From the IMG/VR virus record IMGVR_UViG_3300015194_000007, positions 1-40,249 of that record: a DNA stretch of 40,249 bases, one strand, 5' to 3'. Shown piece after piece: positions 1 to 5,520 of this stretch. Made by a program: the position numbers and the translations under genes. Below the pieces are notes generated by a model. That model ran no database searches and was not told where the DNA came from. It was given only the letters and a program-made list of their open reading frames with translations. Numbering within the stretch: the stretch's first letter is position 1; every line of letters begins with the position of its first letter. The DNA comes from a virus.

Positions 1-27
1 AAGTTCAATTACTGTTTCGCTATTCAT
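1..27 (-). CDS. Truncated first nine codons of a repeated 126-residue phage protein (window edge)
   Basis: The ATG at 27-25 follows an AAAAGGAGGTGA ribosome site and encodes MNSETVIEL, identical to the start of the full gene at 1312-1692. The rest lies outside the window. It is a separate copy of the cassette that also occurs at 1312-1815 and 39810-40249. The DNA from 1 to about 75 is almost the same as 1672-1741, which suggests the assembly stopped in this repeat. Function unknown. Confidence 0.75.
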
Positions 28-42
28 AAATTTCACCTCCTT

Positions 43-168
43 TTAAGATCTTGACCATGAACTTGACCATGACCCTGACCATGACCCTGACCCTGATCTT
101 GACCTTGACCTTAACCATAACCCTGACCAAAGATCGTACCCCGATATTTTTATAAAGTTAGTTTTCAT
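43..168 (-). CDS. Possible (X-Ser)n repeat microprotein, copy 1 (41 aa)
   Basis: This small ORF opens with MKTNFIKISGYDLWS and then alternates Trp, Arg, Gly or Ser with Ser, encoded by a GGTCAN hexamer array. Its ATG overlaps the stop of the 37-aa ORF at 165-278 as ATGA, the coupling style used throughout this genome. Its TAA lies directly before the ribosome site of the 126-residue protein gene. Copy 2 (1708-1815) keeps the same head and frame but has a shorter repeat. All three frames of the array are largely free of stops, so the ORF could also be a by-product of a non-coding repeat. No family recognised. Confidence 0.4.
   Translation of the reverse strand: MKTNFIKISGYDLWSGLWLRSRSRSGSGSWSGSWSSSWSRS
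46..129 (-). repeat. GGTCAN hexamer tandem array, copy 1
   Basis: Imperfect 6-base tandem repeat, reading GGTCAA, GGTCAT or GGTCAG on the minus strand, in the leader of the truncated 126-residue protein gene. The flanks (GGGGTACGATCTTT before it, AAGATCTTAAAAGGAGG after it) match those of the array at 1713-1776. The number of hexamers differs between copies, as expected for a slippage-prone repeat. Confidence 0.9.
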
Positions 169-278
169 AGCCAATGTTTCCCTTCCTCACAGTAGAATTC
201 GTAAGCTGACCACACATACACCTTAGTCTTATGGATCGGGCATTTGATGGCAAGTAGGTTTTTAAGAAAGTTTTTCAT
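165..278 (-). CDS. Small hypothetical protein (37 aa)
   Basis: Starts MKNFLKNLLAIKCPIHK and ends in YCEEGKHWL. The Cys-Pro-Ile-His and a later Cys hint at metal binding but do not complete a known zinc motif. It overlaps the end of the 58-aa ORF upstream by 17 bases, and its TGA overlaps the ATG of the (X-Ser)n ORF. No clear ribosome site; translation would depend on coupling. Family not recognised. Confidence 0.45.
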   Translation of the reverse strand: MKNFLKNLLAIKCPIHKTKVYVWSAYEFYCEEGKHWL

Positions 279-438
279 AATCTTCAGTATTAAATATATA
301 AGTATTCTTCTGGGCCTCTTTCTGCTTCTCTTCTTTTGTCATCTTTCCTTTTTTATCCCCATATTTCATCATTACTTCAATGAGCGTGATGGGAGTTTTG
401 CGTCTTTTGAATTGCCATGATTGCTTCTTTAGTTCCAT
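262..438 (-). CDS. Small basic hypothetical protein (58 aa)
   Basis: Starts MELKKQSWQFKRRKTPITL and has a Lys/Glu-rich helical middle. The start is supported by GGAGG four bases before the ATG. It overlaps the end of the 63-aa gene at 429-620 by ten bases. It sits in the leftward early operon between nuclease and cassette genes. Family not recognised. Confidence 0.6.
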   Translation of the reverse strand: MELKKQSWQFKRRKTPITLIEVMMKYGDKKGKMTKEEKQKEAQKNTYIFNTEDYEKLS

Positions 439-620
439 AATTCCTCCGTCTCATCTTCCATCTTCTGCTCATCAACTCGCTTCTTTAGCTCCTCAAGCTT
501 AAGCATCGTGTGATCGATAAATTTCTCTAGTTTTTGCAATCCTTCGTCTTTCATATGTTTTTTTAGCTGAGGGGCAGGGATTTGTTGAAGCGTGTTATAT
601 ATCACGCTTTTATCATTCAC
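429..620 (-). CDS. Small helical hypothetical protein (63 aa)
   Basis: Charged protein beginning MNDKSVIYNTLQQIPAP, with a predicted amphipathic helix over about residues 18-55 rich in Lys, Glu and Leu. A weak GGGTGA precedes the ATG. It follows a 160-base spacer holding a tRNA-like remnant. Likely a small early phage protein; no function can be assigned. Confidence 0.5.
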   Translation of the reverse strand: MNDKSVIYNTLQQIPAPQLKKHMKDEGLQKLEKFIDHTMLKLEELKKRVDEQKMEDETEELWN

Positions 621-698
621 CCTGCATGATGGTTACTTGACCCATCTGACCCGCTCACAAGTGTCGAATCATGCGTCTACCTTTTCCGCCACCCCCAG
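612..698 (-). other. tRNA-Leu-like 5' half, degenerate
   Basis: On the minus strand, 693-673 reads GGTGGCGGAAAAGGTAGAC then GC, differing by two bases from the 5' D-arm region of class II tRNA-Leu. A stem with an 8-base loop follows, then GGGTCAAGT, which resembles a damaged T-loop. No 3' acceptor strand complementary to CTGGGGG is present, so an intact tRNA is not supported. It may be a remnant of a captured tRNA. Nothing else is seen in the spacer at 621-781. Confidence 0.3.
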
Positions 699-781
699 CT
701 ATTTTGTTAAATGTAATAAAATATAAATATAAATCACTGAGCTACTCACAAACCCGTACCAGAAATATTTAAATTGGGTAC

Positions 782-1135
782 TCATAATCTTTCCTCAATA
801 AACTTAATCGCGTTATCTGCTCCTTTTGCCAGTCTTGCAACTGTTGTTTTCCCGTTGAGTTGGAGTAGCCATTCCTTCTGTTCATTACTAGTCTGGCCTC
901 CTTTTACCCTCTTTAATTCCAGGAAGATTACCTCTTTTTCAGTGCAAATTATGTAATCTGTCATTCCGGGTTTAACTCCCTGTACTCGGTTTCGTCTTTT
1001 AGCAGCCCATGATGTTGTGTATGTGCTATTTGGTACATGGGTATATAGCTTTATCTTTCCTACTCTGGTCATCAAATCAAGCCATTCAGCGAGATTTGCC
1101 CCCTCTTGTGCTTCAGTAAGGACAAAGTTGTTCAT
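782..1135 (-). CDS. VRR-NUC domain nuclease
   Basis: A 117-residue single-domain nuclease of the VRR-NUC (PD-(D/E)XK) family, common in phage replication modules. The signature is visible: KPGMTDYI with catalytic Asp60, then FLELKR with Glu73 and Lys75, then a Gln-rich helix (EQKEWLLQL) and a closing helix (DNAIKFIEE). Such proteins are metal-dependent structure-selective nucleases that may cut flaps or junctions in replication and recombination. Its ATG overlaps the TGA of the 47-aa gene upstream (ATGA). ERF recombinase and a replication-type protein lie in the same operon, which fits a DNA-metabolism role. Confidence 0.85.
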   Translation of the reverse strand: MNNFVLTEAQEGANLAEWLDLMTRVGKIKLYTHVPNSTYTTSWAAKRRNRVQGVKPGMTDYIICTEKEVIFLELKRVKGGQTSNEQKEWLLQLNGKTTVARLAKGADNAIKFIEERL

Positions 1136-1275
1136 TTCTTTTTCTTTCCCTCCATGTTTGTTTTCACTCGGTTTAACATAATTGCTTGCCTTTCAATTAT
1201 CGGTCGTTTCGTAGGCAACTCTTTCCAATCGATTCTGAGCTTTTCAAGTTGCGCGTTTATTTCTTCAAGGTTCAT
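1132..1275 (-). CDS. Small hypothetical protein (47 aa)
   Basis: Starts MNLEEINAQLEKLRIDWKEL and ends in a Lys tail. AGGAGATAT precedes the ATG. The stop overlaps the start of the VRR-NUC gene (ATGA), so the two are probably translated together and may work together. Mostly helical; family not recognised. Confidence 0.7.
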   Translation of the reverse strand: MNLEEINAQLEKLRIDWKELPTKRPIIERQAIMLNRVKTNMEGKKKK

Positions 1276-1282
1276 ATATCTC

Positions 1283-1300
1283 CTGCGTTCGGTGTCGCAG
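1283..1300 (-). promoter_or_regulatory. Conserved hairpin after the 126-residue protein gene, copy A
   Basis: Perfect 5-bp stem CTGCG/CGCAG with an 8-base loop, just after the stop of the 126-residue gene and just before the ribosome site of the next gene. Nearly the same hairpin (GGCTGCGAC then A or T then CCGAACGCAG) follows the other full copy at 39781-39798, so it travels with the cassette. It could control translation of the next gene or process the mRNA. Confidence 0.55.
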
Positions 1301-1311
1301 CCCACTTTTTA

Positions 1312-1692
1312 TTACTTTTGCTCTCGTGGGAGAGCATGTGACCAGATAAACGCATCGGTTATCGAGTTGATATTGACATACATATCTACATCAACTGGCT
1401 CGACCTCATCAAGTACCCCATCCATGATTGCCTGACGAAATCTTCCACTATCTGCTATCCATGCAGCATCTGTCATGACAAGAAAATCATTAACTATCGC
1501 TTTTACTTTTCCCGTCATGTGATAGGTTACTGTTCGGATGTAGTATTTTCCTCCCTCTTCAAAAGGAGTCGTTGCTTGTGATTGACTACCACCACTCGTC
1601 CGATTAAGAGCTGTTTTAACGAGTTCCAATGCTTCTGGCGTGTTTTTCTCAAGTCCCAATTTCACAAGTTCAATTACTGTTTCGCTATTCAT
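1312..1692 (-). CDS. Repeated cassette protein, copy 2 (126 aa)
   Basis: Start chosen at the ATG at 1692, after AAAAGGAGGTGA; the GTG three codons earlier lies inside that ribosome site. The protein has a helical N-terminus (residues 1-35), a Ser/Gln-rich linker, then a compact beta-rich domain containing YYIRTVTYHMTG, DAAWIADSGRF and DVDMYVNINSI. The paralogue at 39810-40190 has the same length and few differences, mostly conservative. A third copy begins at position 27. The domain pattern is reminiscent of small conserved phage proteins of unknown function. Copy number suggests a dosage-sensitive or variable role. Confidence 0.85.
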   Translation of the reverse strand: MNSETVIELVKLGLEKNTPEALELVKTALNRTSGGSQSQATTPFEEGGKYYIRTVTYHMTGKVKAIVNDFLVMTDAAWIADSGRFRQAIMDGVLDEVEPVDVDMYVNINSITDAFIWSHALPREQK

Positions 1693-1707
1693 AAATTTCA
1701 CCTCCTT

Positions 1708-1815
1708 TTAAGATCTTGACCATGAACTTGACCATGACCCTGACCTTGACCTTGACCATGAACTTGACCATGACCAAAGATCGTACCCCGCTATTTTAAT
1801 AAAGTTAGTTTTCAT
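1708..1815 (-). CDS. Possible (X-Ser)n repeat microprotein, copy 2 (35 aa)
   Basis: Encodes MKTNFIKIAGYDLWS followed by alternating Trp, Ser, Arg or Gly with Ser, ending in a TAA placed against the ribosome site of the 126-residue gene. Against copy 1 (43-168) the head differs by one amino acid and one silent change, while the hexamer number differs by three units. No ribosome site precedes this ATG, which lies 21 bases after the winged-helix gene. It could be a real microprotein, a leader peptide controlling the next gene, or chance coding in a repeat. Confidence 0.4.
   Translation of the reverse strand: MKTNFIKIAGYDLWSWSSSWSRSRSGSWSSSWSRS
1713..1776 (-). repeat. GGTCAN hexamer tandem array, copy 2
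   Basis: About ten hexamers with the same consensus and flanks as 46-129, again between CTATGAAAACTAACTTTAT and the ribosome site of the 126-residue gene. The shared flank starts right after the upstream gene, so the whole leader is duplicated, not only the hexamers. Confidence 0.9.
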
Positions 1816-1836
1816 AGTTTTCGGCGTTTATATCAA

Positions 1837-2319
1837 CTAGTTACCCCTTAGTCCTTGGTCTATCTCGTCTATATCAATTTCTTCTTCTTTGTTTATTTCT
1901 TCTTTCTTATTAGAGTTTATAGTTTTTAGTTTATAGTTTAGGTCCGGTTCCTTACGGGTTATTAACGGGTTAAAATAATCTTTAATATGTTGAGGTACGT
2001 TTTCGATTTCGCGCGCCTTACTTTCTAATACGCGATCTCGTCCCTCATAACTCACATACGCGCAATCATGATTGTGATATACCCAGTTCTCTTTAAAGAA
2101 GCACCATTTCATTTCGGTAAGCTCTTTCATACCTGTTTCCAACTCGTTAGCTGTGAGGTTAGTGTCAAACATAATTTGTCGTCTCGTTATCTTGTGATAC
2201 CTCGTTAACCCAAGTGATAAACAGGTTATTAAGTAGTTAAAAAGTACTTTAGTTTCCTTCGATGTTGAAGGGTACTTGTCATCAAGCCACATCCTCGGGT
2301 AAACAATTCTTGTTTTCAT
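1837..2319 (-). CDS. Winged-helix protein, likely replication organiser type (160 aa)
   Basis: The ATG at 2319 is chosen because CGGAG lies six bases upstream; an upstream ATG would overlap the ERF gene. Residues about 1-95 resemble an N-terminal winged-helix domain as found in phage replisome organisers and DnaD-like proteins: a segment MWLDDKYPSTSKETKVLFNY, a helix-turn-helix-like ITRRQIMFDTNLTANEL and a beta wing WCFFKENWVYH. The C-terminal 40 residues are a very acidic, Lys/Glu-rich tail, probably disordered. It follows the ERF recombinase by 17 bases. Origin binding or helicase loading is inferred from fold and position, not shown. Confidence 0.6.
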   Translation of the reverse strand: MKTRIVYPRMWLDDKYPSTSKETKVLFNYLITCLSLGLTRYHKITRRQIMFDTNLTANELETGMKELTEMKWCFFKENWVYHNHDCAYVSYEGRDRVLESKAREIENVPQHIKDYFNPLITRKEPDLNYKLKTINSNKKEEINKEEEIDIDEIDQGLRGN

Positions 2320-2336
2320 TATTAACTCCGTTTCTA

Positions 2337-2966
2337 TTAATTCCATAACCACCGTGTGTGTGATTTATCGTCGGTTGAACAAAATACCCCATGATATGCC
2401 TTGCCAGCTTTTGTTACCCCTTTTCGTTCAGTCGCTGGTTTTCCACAAACATCACAGGTTACTTCAATCACTTCGGTCTTAGGTTTTTCTGTATCAGCTG
2501 GGTGTGGTGCTACTGAATCCTCTACTGGCTCATATGTTATTCCGTCTTCAACTCTAACCGCTGGTTTACTTACTCGACTCATTGCATGCTCACCATCATC
2601 ATCTTCAGCAGGGATAAATCCAAAACTCTGTAATCCGTAACGACGAGAGTAAGTTATAGCAGAGCCTAGGGCTTGAGGATCGTTTTGCGCTTTCACAATA
2701 ACAGGTGTTCTCTCACTCATAAACTCACCAGACTCATGAAATATCCAGGTTTCAACATATGTCCCTAACTCATCCCTTCCGACTGGCTGGAGGATTAACA
2801 ACCCATTGTCATTGAGTGGCTTTTTGCAGACCTCCATGACAGATCCTAAATCCGCATAACTCGATTTAAAGAAAGGGTTCTTAGCATCTTTCTTAGCTGC
2901 TCCGATGAGCTTTTGTGCAGCAAGAAGTGCAGGTGCTATTTTGATTATTGATTCTGATTTATTCAT
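2337..2966 (-). CDS. erf: ERF-family single-strand annealing recombinase
   Basis: A 209-residue protein starting at the ATG at 2966 (MNKSESIIK). Residues about 5-130 show the ERF core: a first helix, then NPFFKSSYADLGSVME, then NGLLILQPVG, ESGEFMSERTP and DPQALGSAITYSRRYGL, the most diagnostic block. ERF proteins bind single-stranded DNA and promote annealing and genome circularisation in phages such as P22. The C-terminus carries CDVCGK and later HGVFCS with a following His, a probable small zinc module. An earlier in-frame start is possible but would run through the structured element at 2980-3137. Confidence 0.88.
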   Translation of the reverse strand: MNKSESIIKIAPALLAAQKLIGAAKKDAKNPFFKSSYADLGSVMEVCKKPLNDNGLLILQPVGRDELGTYVETWIFHESGEFMSERTPVIVKAQNDPQALGSAITYSRRYGLQSFGFIPAEDDDGEHAMSRVSKPAVRVEDGITYEPVEDSVAPHPADTEKPKTEVIEVTCDVCGKPATERKGVTKAGKAYHGVFCSTDDKSHTRWLWN

Positions 2967-2979
2967 AATTTTCTTTCTA

Positions 2980-3137
2980 GTTAATAACAAACAGCCTCCC
3001 TCTCTAGGCTGGTATGAATCTAACTTCATACTGCAATTGAGCGTTAGTACTCTCAAGCTTGGCTTTGTGTAGTAATAAACCTGCACGTGACAGCTATTTA
3101 CGAATCACTTCTGAAAGGAAGCCTGTTTGTTATTAAC
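2980..3137 (-). ncRNA. Possible structured leader RNA or inverted-repeat element upstream of erf
   Basis: A perfect 15-bp inverted repeat, GTTAATAACAAACAG at 2980-2994 and its complement at 3123-3137, encloses 128 bases. Inside are further perfect stems: AGCCT/AGGCT with an 8-base loop (2993-3010), GTATGAA/TTCATAC with a 6-base loop, and TTGAG/CTCAA. The whole could fold into a multi-branched RNA closed by a long stem. On the minus strand it occupies the leader of erf, 14 bases before the ATG; on the plus strand the closing stem is followed by TTTTT. It could also be a small mobile inverted-repeat element or an origin. No known RNA family recognised. Confidence 0.5.
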
Positions 3138-3140
3138 TTT

Positions 3141-3230
3141 TTAACGTTCTTTATTAATTTTTAGTAAACACTTTTTACACAAGTGTCCTGTTTCGATTTT
3201 TCGTAAGCATTCTCTGCAAAAGTTTTTCAT
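3141..3230 (-). CDS. Tiny zinc-ribbon protein (29 aa)
   Basis: Two CxxC knuckles, CREC and CKKC, 11 residues apart in MKNFCRECLRKIETGHLCKKC, enough for one zinc site. The gene follows the 47-aa ORF by 16 bases and ends three bases before the structured element at 2980-3137. No strong ribosome site (TTAACAAACTAAT). Probably a real microprotein because the spacing of the four cysteines is typical of a treble-clef or ribbon. Confidence 0.55.
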   Translation of the reverse strand: MKNFCRECLRKIETGHLCKKCLLKINKER

Positions 3231-3246
3231 ATTAGTTTGTTAACCT

Positions 3247-3390
3247 CTACATATCGTCTTTGATCAGTTCCAAGTTATGTCGTATCTCGGCCAGTTCTTC
3301 CTCACACCAGTTATCGGTATCAGTTGAATATTCCTCAAGTCCGACGAGTGCAGCATTGAGAATCATTAAAAGCTCTTCAACTCGTTTCAT
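3247..3390 (-). CDS. Small acidic helical protein (47 aa)
   Basis: Starts MKRVEELLMILNAALVGLEE, predicted as two acidic helices. Its ATG overlaps the TGA of the HTH gene at 3387-3602 (ATGA), so the two are translationally coupled. It may partner with the HTH protein. Family not recognised. Confidence 0.65.
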   Translation of the reverse strand: MKRVEELLMILNAALVGLEEYSTDTDNWCEEELAEIRHNLELIKDDM

Positions 3391-3602
3391 GCCTTTTTGC
3401 CTTTCTTTGGATACTGCTGCATGATTGCTTGGCGGGAACGACCTAAAGCCTTAGCGACTTGTTCATAGGTAGCATTGAATTCGTCGTAGCAGAAGTAGAC
3501 CATCTTCTCAGTCTCTTCCTCATACAGACCTTTTAGGCCCTGTAAGTAGGAGTTTAGCCTCTTGGATTTATCTAGCTCATGTGTTATAGTATTTTTGTTC
3601 AT
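3387..3602 (-). CDS. Small helix-turn-helix protein, first gene of the early operon
   Basis: A 71-residue protein with a C-terminal HTH: NATYEQVAKALGRSRQAIMQQ is a good match to the turn (AxxLGxSRxAI). The N-terminal half is helical and charged. The annotated ATG lies directly after a hairpin and six T residues on the minus strand and lacks a ribosome site. A later ATG (Met34) follows GAGGAAGAG, but it would remove half the protein. As the promoter-proximal gene opposite the integrase, it may regulate the lysis-lysogeny switch. Confidence 0.7.
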   Translation of the reverse strand: MNKNTITHELDKSKRLNSYLQGLKGLYEEETEKMVYFCYDEFNATYEQVAKALGRSRQAIMQQYPKKGKKA

Positions 3603-3605
3603 AAA

Positions 3606-3639
3606 AAAGACCGCCTAGCTTCATTAGCTTGCGGTCTTT
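3606..3639 (-). terminator. Hairpin with T-run at the start codon of the early operon (possible attenuator)
   Basis: Perfect 9-bp stem AAAGACCGC/GCGGTCTTT with a 16-base loop, followed on the minus strand by TTTTTT that runs into the ATG at 3602. This is the form of a Rho-independent terminator. It lies inside the leader between promoter 3755-3783 and the first gene, so it would attenuate the operon unless antitermination occurs. Confidence 0.6.
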
Positions 3640-3652
3640 ATATTTTATGACT

Positions 3653-3718
3653 CGTTACTTGTTTAGAACTTTCTTACTAGTGCGGTGACGCGACCATGAA
3701 AGTTCTATCGAAGTAACG
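3653..3718. repeat. Long imperfect inverted repeat between integrase and early operon
   Basis: Arms at 3653-3673 and 3698-3718 are complementary at 18 of 21 positions, with perfect blocks CGTTACTT/AAGTAACG and TAGAACTTTC/GAAAGTTCTA. The 24-base centre is TTACTAGTGCGGTGACGCGA plus CCAT. It may be an integrase core or attachment site, a repressor-binding region, or an RNA stem in the leader. Confidence 0.6.
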
Positions 3719-3737
3719 GTTAAATATTGAACCGTTA
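3714..3737. promoter_or_regulatory. Operator-like dyad TAACGGTT-N8-AACCGTTA
   Basis: Perfect 8-bp dyad with an 8-base spacer, about 11 bases after the expected start of the early transcript. Size and symmetry fit a dimeric repressor site. Related AACGG/CCGTT words occur right after the integrase gene at 4904-4958. Confidence 0.5.
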
Positions 3738-3754
3738 TGAAGAAGACTAAATCC

Positions 3755-3783
3755 AGAATACACCCTATTTTATCCCCTGTCAA
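3755..3783 (-). promoter_or_regulatory. Early leftward sigma70-type promoter
   Basis: Minus-strand -35 TTGACA (3783-3778), 17-base spacer, -10 TATTCT (3760-3755). Transcription would start near 3748 and run through the operator dyad, the long inverted repeat and the hairpin at 3606-3639 before the first gene at 3602, giving a leader of about 145 bases. Confidence 0.65.
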
Positions 3784-3800
3784 GGGGGGAGTTACGTTTC

Positions 3801-3831
3801 TTACAATACTCTCTTTAAACTCAGCTATAAT
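3801..3831 (+). promoter_or_regulatory. Integrase promoter
   Basis: Perfect -10 TATAAT at 3826-3831, about 33 bases before the integrase ATG. The -35 is weak (TTACAA at 3801-3806, 19-base spacing), which suggests need for an activator or low basal expression. Confidence 0.5.
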
Positions 3832-3837
3832 ACACTC

Positions 3838-3863
3838 TCAACCCCTGCCTAGAAACGGGTTGA
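3838..3863 (+). promoter_or_regulatory. Inverted repeat overlapping the integrase start
   Basis: TCAACCC at 3838-3844 and GGGTTGA at 3857-3863 form a perfect 7-bp stem with a 12-base loop, ending one base before the ATG and covering the expected transcript 5' end. It could be an operator or an RNA hairpin that hides the ribosome site; no clear Shine-Dalgarno is present. Confidence 0.5.
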
Positions 3864-3864
3864 G

Positions 3865-4905
3865 ATGGATATAGAGCAATTTCGGTTATTCCTGCTCACT
3901 GAACAAAAAGGTAAAAAGAGGTTACGCGGAAAACGTACCGTTGATCTGCATCTTAGTCTTCTGAGACGCATTTCCCGTGATAGTAAAAGCCTTTCTCCAG
4001 ATGATATCTCTACGTTTCTCCTTTCTCTTTTTGAGCAAGGTCGAAAGGGAACCTACCTCAATGACTTCGTTGATACTCTCCACATCTATGGCAGATTTTT
4101 AAAGACTAATCTGTATGAAACCCTCAAGTACTTTCCTGAGGAAGATTACGAAAAAGCGACGATGAGTGATGAGGAAATAGAAAAATTCTTAGCACTCCCC
4201 TGCACCGTTTTGACTCGTCGTGACACCCGAACTCCAGCAGCTCCCTTGATCACCTATGCCATCGGTAAAGAGCGCTATTTGAAAATGCAGATGTTCTGGA
4301 AATGCTTAGCGTACTCGGGGGCAAGACCTGGTGAAATCGCTGCACTAAAAATTACTGACGTTGATTTCGGTCGACAAGTATTTTGTGTTGATGGAAAGAC
4401 GGGGAAACGACTGGTTCCCATAGCGCAACACCTGATACCAGAGTTGACAGCATACATCGAGAGACTTGACACCGAATATCTATTTCCCTCAACTTCAGGT
4501 CGAAATAATTATCGCCACCATACCCCGACTATCAGCGACGTTGACTGGGGGTATGACTTTCATTCCCGGTTAAAAAAGCTAGGAATTAAGCGGACGAATT
4601 TAACACCGTACTCACTGCGCCATAGTTTCATAACCCGTATGCTGGATGAAGACGTGAATCTTTACTCGGTGCAAAATGTTGTCGGTCATAAACAGGGTTC
4701 ACCCGTAACAAGTCAGTATTATCATCTGTCAACAAAACGTCTTATCAAAACAATTAACAGCGACCCTCTAGGACGCGCTGTGATGAGTTATGACGAGCGT
4801 TTCCATCAATTCCGAAGTATTGTCCGTCTCACGCTTGGGAATTACGCAATGTCACTGATTGAGGAAAAACAGATGATCAAAGATTTACTGGAAAGTGTAA
4901 TTTAA
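3865..4905 (+). CDS. int: Tyrosine recombinase / integrase
   Basis: A 346-residue tyrosine recombinase. Residues about 1-105 form the SAM-like core-binding domain. The catalytic domain shows box I YSGARPGEIAALKI (Arg), a beta-hairpin Lys in DGKTGKRLVPI, box II TPYSLRHSFITRM (His-x-x-Arg type block), NVVGHKQG and the nucleophile in TSQYYHLS, about residue 287. A C-terminal extension of about 50 residues follows. It catalyses site-specific integration and excision of the phage, or resolution of genome multimers. It is almost the only large plus-strand gene, divergent from the early operon, with its own promoter and a terminator at 5149-5175. No excisionase is certain; the HTH protein at 37724-37918 is a candidate. 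Confidence 0.93.
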   Translation: MDIEQFRLFLLTEQKGKKRLRGKRTVDLHLSLLRRISRDSKSLSPDDISTFLLSLFEQGRKGTYLNDFVDTLHIYGRFLKTNLYETLKYFPEEDYEKATMSDEEIEKFLALPCTVLTRRDTRTPAAPLITYAIGKERYLKMQMFWKCLAYSGARPGEIAALKITDVDFGRQVFCVDGKTGKRLVPIAQHLIPELTAYIERLDTEYLFPSTSGRNNYRHHTPTISDVDWGYDFHSRLKKLGIKRTNLTPYSLRHSFITRMLDEDVNLYSVQNVVGHKQGSPVTSQYYHLSTKRLIKTINSDPLGRAVMSYDERFHQFRSIVRLTLGNYAMSLIEEKQMIKDLLESVI

Positions 4906-4958
4906 CGGTGCCGTTTAAATTCATTGTCGGGCATGCCTTGACGGTTTTCTAAACGGCA
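4904..4958. repeat. Inverted repeats directly after the integrase gene
   Basis: TGCCGTTTA at 4909-4917 and TAAACGGCA at 4950-4958 are perfect 9-bp arms around 32 bases. An overlapping AACGG-TG-CCGTT lies at 4904-4915. The words resemble the AACGGTT dyad at 3714-3737, so the same protein may bind both sides of the integrase gene. It may be part of attP. The rest of the gene-free stretch 4959-5148 is AT-rich with no further clear structure. Confidence 0.45.
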
Positions 4959-5148
4959 TAAATATTCTATCACAATGAGTTATCCCCATTAACTAATTCT
5001 GAGTTATACCATTAACTAGAGGACGTATAATTGATAGTTATTTGTTATTTATATAACGCGGCATTTACCGATTTATTACTCCACTCTATGCGGATTATTA
5101 AATGGTTTTCGTATCATATACCTAGTTTAATTCTTGTGCCTTGCTAGC

Positions 5149-5175
5149 AAACCCCTCCGCAATAAGGGGTTTTTT
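5149..5175 (+). terminator. Rho-independent terminator of the integrase transcript
   Basis: Stem AAACCCCT/AGGGGTTT (8 bp) with an 8-base loop followed by TTT, giving six T residues in a row. Orientation fits the plus-strand integrase transcript, 244 bases after its stop. Confidence 0.8.
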
Positions 5176-5266
5176 AGCGACTATTTTTATACTCTCTTTT
5201 TAGACCCCTAAAAGTCTGGGTTTTAGCCTCAACTCTTACACGTTTTTTGACTCTTTTTCTCGTGCC

Positions 5267-5348
5267 TGTGAAAAGATAGCCTCATTCGTTGTGAAAACGA
5301 TTTTCAAGCTCTGTGAAAACTTACAAAACTGTTGCAATAATTTTCACA
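5267..5348. repeat. Iteron-like TGTGAAAA repeats
   Basis: Three direct copies of TGTGAAAA at 5267, 5290 and 5312 (two followed by C) and an inverted copy at 5341-5348. Direct copies are spaced 23 and 22 bases, about two helical turns, so proteins would bind on one face. Possible roles are integrase arm-type sites of attP, an origin iteron set, or a repressor array. Apart from the terminator and these repeats, nothing else is seen in 5176-5369. Confidence 0.6.
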
Positions 5349-5369
5349 GGACTCTGCAATACTATTTAT

Positions 5370-5483
5370 ATGTTACTCATCTACATCTTCATAGCATTTG
5401 TCATCACATGGTTTTCCTTTAATAAACCTGATGATAATACGCGGCGTAAAAAGAAGAAAAAACTAGCATTTTTAAGGGAGTAG
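5370..5483 (+). CDS. Possible small membrane peptide (37 aa)
   Basis: MLLIYIFIAFVITWFSF would form one transmembrane helix, followed by a tail with seven consecutive Arg/Lys residues. That makes an N-out or N-in anchored peptide with a polybasic end, plausible as a superinfection or lysis-related microprotein. There is no ribosome site, and the minus strand is nearly free too, so this is weak. Confidence 0.3.
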   Translation: MLLIYIFIAFVITWFSFNKPDDNTRRKKKKKLAFLRE

Positions 5484-5520
5484 TGGGGAATTGTGTCCAT
5501 TAGTGGGGAGAGCTGAACAG

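Noticed and set aside
46-129. Hexamer array as CRISPR or telomere-like end
   Set aside because: Period six without spacers, and an internal copy at 1713-1776, so it is a simple repeat in a gene leader rather than a terminal structure.
661-700. Intact tRNA or tmRNA
   Set aside because: No matching 3' acceptor strand or standard T-arm is found, and no tag-peptide region follows.
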